Shown here one piece after another: positions 30,513 through 36,661 of a DNA stretch of 64,000 bases (position 1 is the stretch's first letter; every line of letters begins with the position of its first letter). The notes under the pieces were generated by a model. The model searched no databases and was not told the DNA's origin. It saw only the letters and a list, made by a program, of their open reading frames with translations. This DNA comes from Tersicoccus phoenicis (GTDB taxonomy: Bacteria; Actinomycetota; Actinomycetes; Actinomycetales; Micrococcaceae), in contig NZ_MRDE01000076.1 of the NCBI RefSeq assembly GCF_001968835.1, positions 62,001-126,000 on the forward strand. The letters are read 5' to 3'. Both the position numbers and the translations under genes were made by a program.

Positions 30513-31121
30513 TCAGAGGCCGAAGGCACCGCCACTCATGAGGATGAAGACGCCCAGGCCGATGAGCACGATCGGGAACAGGATGTGTTCCCAGCGTTCC
30601 AGGACTTCGGCGATCGGTCGGCGCGTGGCAATGAACTTGGCCACGACCACCAGCACTGCAACGAGCGTGAGGAACACAACGCAGTATGCGACGACGGCAG
30701 CGGGCCCCACGCTGAGGAAGACGGGAACGTAGACGCCGATGTTGTCCCCGCCGTTGGCGAAGGTGACTCCAGCCACGGCCCAGACAGCGACCTTCTTGCT
30801 TTCGATCTTGCTCTCATCATCATCGTCATCGTCGGCACCGCGGTTGCGCCAGGCTCGCCACGCAGCCCACAGTCCCAACCCCAGCGGAATGAGTCCGAAG
30901 TAGGGGATGACCTCTGGCGGCAGGAACGCTCCCGCCCCGAGCGCCACCAGCACGGAAGCGCCCAGGATGCCAGCGAACCCGAGGTACTGTCCGACCAGGA
31001 TCCGGGCGGTGGTCCCGCGCTGGCCCGCGCCTCGGGCGAAGAACAGTGAGAGCACGATGATGTCATCGATGTTCGTGGCGAGGAACAGGCCGATCGCCTG
31101 CAGGACGGAGGAGAAGATCAT
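30513..31121 (-). CDS. cadD: CadD-family cadmium resistance transporter
   Basis: 202-residue membrane protein with five or six helices. Two conserved half-repeats are visible: FLATNIDDIIVLSLFFA near residue 13 and VTFANGGDNIGVYVPVF near residue 120, with the acidic N(I)DD and GGDN residues expected in metal transport. An Asp-rich loop (ADDDDDDESK) lies between the halves. It is the last gene of the operon and overlaps lspA by 4 nt. Predicted to export or sequester Cd2+ at the membrane; the ion is inferred from the family and the CmtR regulator. Confidence 0.85.
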   Translation of the reverse strand: MIFSSVLQAIGLFLATNIDDIIVLSLFFARGAGQRGTTARILVGQYLGFAGILGASVLVALGAGAFLPPEVIPYFGLIPLGLGLWAAWRAWRNRGADDDDDDESKIESKKVAVWAVAGVTFANGGDNIGVYVPVFLSVGPAAVVAYCVVFLTLVAVLVVVAKFIATRRPIAEVLERWEHILFPIVLIGLGVFILMSGGAFGL

Positions 31122-31675
31122 GCTTGGGACTTTCCGTGACGGAGGTAAAGCAGGAGGCCGAGTCCGACGCCGATTCCGATGATGACGTCGGCGAGGTTGC
31201 CGATGAACAGGTTGCCGTAGGCGAGGAAGTCAGTGACGTGGCCGCGGCCGAATCCGGGTGGGGCGAACAGCCGGTCCAGGAGGTTGCCGACGGCACCACC
31301 CCACACCAGGCCGATCGCGACCGCCCACCCGGCCGAGCGGGCACGCGAGGCGGCGATGAGCAGGGCGATGGACGCCACGGTCGCGATGACGGTGAGCAGC
31401 CACGTTGAACCGGACCCTAAAGACATGACGGTGCCGGGGTTGAAGGCGAGCTGAAAGCCGAGCCAGTCTCCCAGGAGCGGGATACGGTCATCCTCGCTGA
31501 GCTGGGCGAGGGCGAGTGCTTTGCTGCCTTGGTCGATCAGCACCGCGCCGGCGGCGACGGCGACGGCGAACAGGAACCAGCGGAGCCGGACGCGCGCCCC
31601 CGTGCGGACAGAACTCGCTTCCACGGCATCCGCTGGTCCCGGGGAGGGAGCGGAGCCGTCAAGGGGGCTGGTCAT
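31118..31675 (-). CDS. lspA: Lipoprotein signal peptidase (SPase II)
   Basis: 185-residue aspartyl protease in the membrane that cleaves prolipoprotein signal peptides. Four helices; the two catalytic aspartates are in GNLLDRLFAPP and FIGNLADVIIGIG, and the early motif DQGSKALALAQL is typical. It overlaps the ATPase gene and the cadD gene by 4 nt each, so it belongs to the metal operon and is probably an accessory copy besides a housekeeping lspA elsewhere. LspA genes inside Cd/Zn operons are known from other bacteria; the reason is unclear. Confidence 0.92.
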   Translation of the reverse strand: MTSPLDGSAPSPGPADAVEASSVRTGARVRLRWFLFAVAVAAGAVLIDQGSKALALAQLSEDDRIPLLGDWLGFQLAFNPGTVMSLGSGSTWLLTVIATVASIALLIAASRARSAGWAVAIGLVWGGAVGNLLDRLFAPPGFGRGHVTDFLAYGNLFIGNLADVIIGIGVGLGLLLYLRHGKSQA

Positions 31676-33579
31676 GCCTTCGTGCGCCGCGCCGCGCGGA
31701 GCCCGTTGAGGATGACGACGACTTCCGCGACCTCGTGCACGAGCACGACCGCGGCCAGCCCCAGGACTCCGGTGATCGCCAGCGGCAGCAGGACCACGAT
31801 GATCGCGATCGACAGCACGACGTTCTGGTTGATGATGTTGCGGCCACGGCGGGCGTGAGTGAGGGCCTGCGGGATGAGGCGCAGGTCGTGGCCGGTGAAG
31901 GCGATGTCGGCGGATTCGATCGCGGCATCGGCTCCCTTGGCCCCCATGGCGATCCCCAGGTCCGCGGCCGCCAGCGCGGGAGCGTCGTTGATGCCGTCCC
32001 CAATCATGGCGGTGGGCCGAGACTTCGAGAAATCCGCGACGGCGGTGGCTTTGTCCTCGGGCCGCAGCTCGGCGCGCACGTCGGTGATGCCAGCCTGGCC
32101 GGCCAGTGCCGCAGCGGTGCGGGCGTTGTCGCCGGTGAGCATCGTCACGCCGATCCCGCGGCGGTCCAGCGTGGCGATGACCTCGGGGACCTCAGGTCGC
32201 AGCTCGTCACGCACCCCAATCGCCCCGACAGGCTCGTCGTTGCGGTGGACGATGACGACGGTCATCCCCTCGGATTCCATCGCACGTACCTCGTCAGCCA
32301 GCGTGCCGGCGTCGAGCCAGCGCGGGCTTCCGACGGCAAGACGAGCACCGGCGTAGGTGCCGACGATGCCGTGCCCGGCGGTCTCGCTGACGTCTGCGGC
32401 GATGGGAGCGTTGCGTACCGCTTCTCTGATCGCTGCGGCGAGGGGGTGCGTGCTGTGACCTTCCAGGCTCGCCGCCCACGCCAGCACCTTGTCCTCGGTC
32501 ACATCCGCGGCGGTGACGACGCGGGTCACGGTGGGTTCGTTGCGGGTCAGCGTGCCGGTCTTGTCCACGGCGAGGTGGCGAATGCCTCCGAACCGTTCGA
32601 ACGCGGCCCCGGACTTCACGACCACACCGAATTTCGATGCGGCACCGATCGCGGACACCACGGTGACCGGGACCGCGATCGCGAGGGCACACGGCGATGC
32701 GGCGACCAGGACCACCAGAGCGCGGGTGATCCACAGCTCGGCATCGCCGGTCAGTAGCGACCCGAGCACACCGACCAGCACGGCGAGGATCATCACGCCA
32801 GGAACGAGGGGGCGGGCGATTCGCTCGGCCAGGCGGGCACGCTCGCCCTTCTGGGCCTGTGCCTGCTCGACCAGCTCGACGATCGTGGTGAGCGAGTTGT
32901 CAGTGCCGGCGGCGGTCGCCTCGACTTCGAGAACGCCTGTGGTGTTGATCGACCCGGCCGAGACTTCGGTGCCGGGATCGACGTCGACCGGGATCGACTC
33001 GCCCGTGATCGCGGACGTATCCAGGCTGCTCCGTCCGGCGCACACGATGCCGTCGGTCGCGATCCGTTCGCCCGGCCGGACCACCAGGACGTCGCCTACG
33101 CGCAACTCCTTCGCCTCCACTTCGGCGGTGGCGTCGCCGCGCTTGACGAGTGCGGTGTCGGGCACGAGCTTCAACAGCGCGCGCAACCCTGCGCGGGCGC
33201 GGTCCATCGCCTTGTCCTCCAAAGCCTCCGCGATGGAGTACAGGAACGCCAGCGCGGCGGCCTCTTCGACGTACCCGAGGATCACCGCGCCGGTGGCGCT
33301 GATCGTCATCAGTAGGCCGATGCCGAGCTTGCCCTTCGTGAACAGCTCACGCAGCGCGCCCGGCACGAACGTGTACGCACCCAGCAGCAGACCGATCCAG
33401 AACAGAACCAAGCCCGCGGTCTCCACGCCGGTCCACTCGCACACCAGGCCGGCGGCGAACGCGACGCCGGAGGCGATCGGGATCAGAACGATGGGGCTCC
33501 GGTACCACGGCCGGTCGTCGTCGTCATCATCATCATCGAGGTCGACGTGCTCGACCTGCGAACCCGTGACCGTGCTCAC
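31672..33579 (-). CDS. P1B-type heavy-metal-exporting ATPase
   Basis: 635 residues from GTG 33579, overlapping the cmtR stop by 4 nt. Core P-type motifs: TGES, the phosphorylated aspartate in DKTGTL, the SLEGHSTHPLA motif and GDGINDAPALAAADLGIAMG. The transmembrane metal site reads SPC (VAASPCALAIAVP) instead of CPC, and there is no N-terminal HMA domain. Both features fit the P1B-4 group (Co/Ni/Fe, sometimes Cd/Zn). The N-terminus has an Asp run (DLDDDDDDDD) that may bind metal. The last helix has HEVAEVVVILNG, where P1B-4 pumps often have HEGG. With CmtR as regulator, Cd/Pb/Zn export is plausible; specificity is open. Confidence 0.9.
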   Translation of the reverse strand: MSTVTGSQVEHVDLDDDDDDDDRPWYRSPIVLIPIASGVAFAAGLVCEWTGVETAGLVLFWIGLLLGAYTFVPGALRELFTKGKLGIGLLMTISATGAVILGYVEEAAALAFLYSIAEALEDKAMDRARAGLRALLKLVPDTALVKRGDATAEVEAKELRVGDVLVVRPGERIATDGIVCAGRSSLDTSAITGESIPVDVDPGTEVSAGSINTTGVLEVEATAAGTDNSLTTIVELVEQAQAQKGERARLAERIARPLVPGVMILAVLVGVLGSLLTGDAELWITRALVVLVAASPCALAIAVPVTVVSAIGAASKFGVVVKSGAAFERFGGIRHLAVDKTGTLTRNEPTVTRVVTAADVTEDKVLAWAASLEGHSTHPLAAAIREAVRNAPIAADVSETAGHGIVGTYAGARLAVGSPRWLDAGTLADEVRAMESEGMTVVIVHRNDEPVGAIGVRDELRPEVPEVIATLDRRGIGVTMLTGDNARTAAALAGQAGITDVRAELRPEDKATAVADFSKSRPTAMIGDGINDAPALAAADLGIAMGAKGADAAIESADIAFTGHDLRLIPQALTHARRGRNIINQNVVLSIAIIVVLLPLAITGVLGLAAVVLVHEVAEVVVILNGLRAARRTKA

Positions 33580-33935
33580 GCCCGAACCTCCCCGGCCACG
33601 CAGCCCTCGACTTCGCAGTCCGGGTCCATGCACGGCACGCTCTCGTCGACCGCGAGCGTCGCGTCAACCAGTGCCGTCAGGGCGCGGGCGAGGTGCGGGT
33701 CTGCGATCTCGTAGCGGGTCTGCCGACCCTCGGGCTCAGCCACCGCGATCCCGCACGCGCGCAGACATGTCAGATGGTTCGACACGTTCGATCGTGAAAG
33801 CCCCAGATCGCGAGACAGCACCGCCGGGTAGCTCGGGCCGGCCAGGAGAGTAAGGAGGATGCGAGAGCGGGTCGGGTCGGCCATGGCCCGGCCGAGCCGG
33901 TTCATCACGTCGAGTCGATCGAGAATAGTCAGCAT
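33576..33935 (-). CDS. cmtR: Cd(II)/Pb(II)-sensing repressor CmtR (ArsR/SmtB family)
   Basis: 119-residue winged-helix repressor. Starting at ATG 33935 (MLTILDRLDVM), the cysteines fall at 57, 61 and 102, exactly the metal ligands of mycobacterial CmtR: HLTCLRACG and SVPC. The DNA-reading helix is LGLSRSNVSNHL. A longer Cys-containing tail (CMDPDCEVEGC) is extra. An in-frame ATG at 33950 would add five residues but overlaps the operator. It heads the operon and should repress it until Cd or Pb binds. Confidence 0.92.
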   Translation of the reverse strand: MLTILDRLDVMNRLGRAMADPTRSRILLTLLAGPSYPAVLSRDLGLSRSNVSNHLTCLRACGIAVAEPEGRQTRYEIADPHLARALTALVDATLAVDESVPCMDPDCEVEGCVAGEVRA

Positions 33936-33939
33936 ACGG

Positions 33940-33967
33940 TGACTATACATTGCGCGATGTACATTCA
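33940..33967. promoter_or_regulatory. Candidate CmtR operator
   Basis: Imperfect inverted repeat TGACTATACAT - TGCGCG - ATGTACATTCA, 9 of 11 positions paired, directly upstream of the cmtR start. TATAGT on the minus strand inside it could be the operon -10 element, so repressor binding would block transcription. Confidence 0.5.
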
Positions 33968-34079
33968 GCGCCAGGCGTCCTCACCAGCTGCGAGTCGGTC
34001 GAAAGCCCGCTACCAGCGAGAGCGCAGCGAAGTGCTCGCGAATCCGTCGTGGAGAACATGTCCCGTTCCCCGGCCAACA

Positions 34080-34110
34080 GGGCCCGGTGACCGTGACGGT
34101 CACCGGGCCC
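34080..34110. terminator. Terminator hairpin
   Basis: Perfect inverted repeat: GGGCCCGGTGACCGT at 34080-34094 and its complement at 34096-34110. It lies just past the 3' end of the minus-strand gene 34132-34875. Confidence 0.7.
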
Positions 34111-34131
34111 CGCTGGCGTAGCTCTACTGCG

Positions 34132-34875
34132 TCAGGCCTTCGAGGAGTCCGAGACCGGGGTCGTGGACGTGACCTGTGCGTCCGGCGCCGGAGTCACCGG
34201 GCCGGCGGCCGGCGCCGTCGTGTCGGCCACGTGCTTGCCGTCGCCGGCGGAGATGGTGGTGGTCACCCGCGCGGTGGCCGGCTGCGGGGTCTTCCACGGG
34301 TCCTCGACCGGCTGGGACGCGCGCCACGCGGAGACACCAGCGACGGCGGCCGCAGCGAGGGCACCGAGAACCAGCCAGCCCTTGCCGGTCTTGCCGCTGG
34401 AGCGCTTGGCCTTCTTCGACGTGGTCTTCGCCGCATCGACCAGGGCCTTCTGTGCCTTCTTCATGGCCTTCTTGTCGCCGGTGAGCTTGGCGACGATCAG
34501 ATCGAGCTGCTCGGGGGTCTGCACGGCGCCCAGCTTCTTCGCCGCGAGGGCGGCAACGTCACCGAGCTTCAGCTGCGCGGCCGGGATGTAATCACCGACC
34601 ACCTTGTCCCGCGCCGAGTTCAGGGCCGGGGTCGCCCGATCGAGCTGCTTCTGCAGCTTCGGTCCCGCGGTGTCCACCGCGCTGGAGATGCGGGGGCCGA
34701 CGGCGCCGAGGCTGCGCTGCAGCTTCGGCGTCAGCGACGCAACACCGTCGGCGAGTTCGTGACCGGCCCGCTGGGCAGCGCCCTGCACGGCGGGGGAAGC
34801 GGTGTCGATGCCCGCCTGCACGCGCGAGACCGCCCACTTCAGGGCGCCGTCGACGGCCTTGTCCTTCTTGCTCAC
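34132..34875 (-). CDS. Single-pass membrane protein of unknown function
   Basis: 247 residues, no family recognised. Residues 1-105 are Ala/Lys-rich and look helical with a weak heptad character (repeated AGPKLQKQLDRATPAL-like segments). Residues 125-160 are Lys-rich. A transmembrane helix is at about 168-187 (GWLVLGALAAAAVAGVSAWR), and the tail is Thr/Pro/Ala-rich. Orientation is probably N-inside by the positive-inside rule. It lies divergent from ppiA and has its own terminator. In mycobacteria an unrelated-looking small membrane gene occupies this spot before ppiA. Confidence 0.75.
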   Translation of the reverse strand: MSKKDKAVDGALKWAVSRVQAGIDTASPAVQGAAQRAGHELADGVASLTPKLQRSLGAVGPRISSAVDTAGPKLQKQLDRATPALNSARDKVVGDYIPAAQLKLGDVAALAAKKLGAVQTPEQLDLIVAKLTGDKKAMKKAQKALVDAAKTTSKKAKRSSGKTGKGWLVLGALAAAAVAGVSAWRASQPVEDPWKTPQPATARVTTTISAGDGKHVADTTAPAAGPVTPAPDAQVTSTTPVSDSSKA

Positions 34876-35034
34876 GTCAACCTCCAGAAAGGGTGTACTG
34901 GTCCTCGCCTAGCCTACGGGGTCGCGCAAGACTCGCACTATCACGCGTCGGCGCCGTTTCACTGTGCGCTGAACCGGCCCCCTGACACCGCAACCGAGGC
35001 GGTCCTGCCGGCCGTGCATGGAAGAATCGGCGCC

Positions 35035-35577
35035 ATGAGTGCACAGGCAACCCACCAGGCGACCATCCACACCACCCAGGGCGACATCGTCGTCGAGCTC
35101 TTCGGCAACCACGCGCCGAAGACCGTGGCGAACTTCGTCGAACTGGCCACCGGCAAGCGCGAGTGGACCCACCCCGCGACCGGCGAGAAGACGACGGACC
35201 CCCTGTACGACGGCGTGATCTTCCACCGCATCATCAAGGACTTCATGATTCAGGGCGGCGACCCGCTCGGCCGCGGTGTCGGTGGCCCCGGCTACGAGTT
35301 CGACGACGAGATCGCCCCCGACCTGGACTTCACGGCGCCCTACAAGCTGGCGATGGCGAACGCCGGCAAGCGCGGCGGCCACGGCACCAACGGATCCCAG
35401 TTCTTCATCACGACGGCGCCGACCACCTGGCTGCAGGGCAAGCACACCATCTTCGGTGAGGTCACGGACGCGGACTCGCGGGCCGTCGTCGACAAGCTCA
35501 ACGCCGTGCCGACCGACCGGGGCGACAAGCCGGTCGACGACGTCGCGATCACGAGCGTCGACGTCGTCGAGCTCTGA
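35035..35577 (+). CDS. ppiA: Peptidyl-prolyl cis-trans isomerase (cyclophilin)
   Basis: 180-residue cyclophilin that catalyses proline isomerisation in protein folding. Core motifs: HAPKTVANFVELA, the active-site VIFHRIIKDFMIQGGDP segment with the catalytic Arg, and NGSQFFITTAPTTWLQGKHT. No signal peptide, so cytosolic. The ATG at 35035 starts the family-like SAQATHQATIHT segment. The rhomboid gene follows 16 nt after the stop. Confidence 0.95.
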   Translation: MSAQATHQATIHTTQGDIVVELFGNHAPKTVANFVELATGKREWTHPATGEKTTDPLYDGVIFHRIIKDFMIQGGDPLGRGVGGPGYEFDDEIAPDLDFTAPYKLAMANAGKRGGHGTNGSQFFITTAPTTWLQGKHTIFGEVTDADSRAVVDKLNAVPTDRGDKPVDDVAITSVDVVEL

Positions 35578-35593
35578 GCCCGATCGGGAGACG

Positions 35594-36448
35594 ATGAGCT
35601 TCGGACAACCGGCGGTCGGCGGGACCGATACGGAGCCGCGGTGCCCCCGGCACCCGGACACCGTGTCCTACGTGCGTTGTCAGCGCTGCGGGCGACCCGC
35701 CTGCGCCCAGTGCCAGCGTCCCGCCGCCGTCGGCGTCCAGTGCGTGGACTGCGTCGCCGCACAGGCGGCAGCGACACCCTCGTTCCGCACTTCCTTGGGC
35801 GGGGTCGTACGGGACGGCCGCCCGATCGTCACCTGGGTGCTGATCGGGATCTGCGTCGTCGTCTTCCTGTTCCAGTACCTGCTGCCCGGTGTGACCTACG
35901 CCCTGGGCTACGCGCCGGTGCTGACGGCCACCGAGCCGTGGCGCATCATCACCAGCGGTTTCCTGCACTCACCGGGTTTCCTGCTGCACATCCTGTTCAA
36001 CATGTACGCCCTGTGGGTTCTGGGTCAGGTGCTCGAACCGATGCTCGGCCGGCTCCGCTTCCTCGCCGTTTACCTGCTCGCGCTGATCGGCGGGTCGGTC
36101 GGCGTGCTCTGGCTCGGCGACCCGCTGACCCTCGTGGTCGGCGCCTCGGGCGCCATCTTCGGCCTGTTCGGTGCGCTGTTCGTGATCCAACGGCGGATCG
36201 GTGCGGACACCCGGGGTCTGCTGATCGTGCTCGCCATCAACGCGGCCCTGGGCTTCTTCGTGCCCGCCATCGCCTGGCAGGCGCATCTGGGCGGCCTGCT
36301 CACCGGGGCTCTCGCCGCCGTCCCCCTGGTCTGGGCGCCAGAGGGGCGGAACCGGGCGCGGATCCAGAGCCTCGGCCTGGTCGGCGTGCTCGTGGTCCTG
36401 ACCGCCCTGATCGCCGTGCGACTGGCCGCGGCGCCGGCCATCGCCTGA
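35594..36448 (+). CDS. Rhomboid-family intramembrane serine protease with N-terminal zinc ribbon
   Basis: 284 residues. The N-terminus has four CxxC/CxxH-type elements (CPRHP, CQRCGRPAC, CQ, CVDC), a B-box-like zinc ribbon common in actinobacterial rhomboids. Six membrane helices follow, with the catalytic serine S185 in VGASGAIFGL and histidine H231 in WQAHLGGLLTG; the oxyanion region HILFNMYALW is in helix 2. It should cleave membrane proteins within the bilayer; substrates unknown. Its position after ppiA is conserved. Confidence 0.92.
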   Translation: MSFGQPAVGGTDTEPRCPRHPDTVSYVRCQRCGRPACAQCQRPAAVGVQCVDCVAAQAAATPSFRTSLGGVVRDGRPIVTWVLIGICVVVFLFQYLLPGVTYALGYAPVLTATEPWRIITSGFLHSPGFLLHILFNMYALWVLGQVLEPMLGRLRFLAVYLLALIGGSVGVLWLGDPLTLVVGASGAIFGLFGALFVIQRRIGADTRGLLIVLAINAALGFFVPAIAWQAHLGGLLTGALAAVPLVWAPEGRNRARIQSLGLVGVLVVLTALIAVRLAAAPAIA

Positions 36449-36471
36449 CACCGGCGTACCTGCCGGGGCCG

Positions 36472-36605
36472 TTGTCCACAGGGTTGTCCCCAGTGTGCAC
36501 AAATCACACCGGTGTAACTCCTCACGCTGGGGCCTGAATCCGGTGCCACAGCGCGGTCCACGCCGGTGGAGAGAGCGGGCAGCGGTTGTCCCCACCTGTG
36601 GACAA
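36472..36605. promoter_or_regulatory. Extra-origin DnaA-box cluster A
   Basis: Five 9-mers close to TTGTCCACA within 134 bp of a convergent intergenic region: perfect TTGTCCACA at 36472, TTGTCCCCA at 36484, TGTGCACAA at 36494, TTGTCCCCA at 36586 and perfect TGTGGACAA at 36597. The region 36449-36661 has no gene and no obvious terminator. It lies about 17 kb from oriC. Confidence 0.75.
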
Positions 36606-36661
36606 CGCGTGGGACAGCCCGCACGGAGGCCGAGAACGCGGCGGGGGCACCCGCTCCGGTG

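Larger units (their letters stand above)
30048..33967. mobile_element. Decayed integrated island carrying metal-resistance operon
   Basis: Segment between tRNA-Ala and the 34132 gene that breaks the usual actinobacterial order tRNA-Ala to ppiA. It holds the recombinase remnant at the tRNA end and a compact cmtR-ATPase-lspA-cadD operon, a cargo often seen on mobile elements. I searched for a copy of the tRNA 3' end near 33,968-34,080 as a right attachment site and found none, so the right boundary is only approximate. Confidence 0.5.

Noticed and set aside
33968-34079. Possible right attachment site of the island
   Set aside because: No repeat of the tRNA-Ala 3' end found here by eye.
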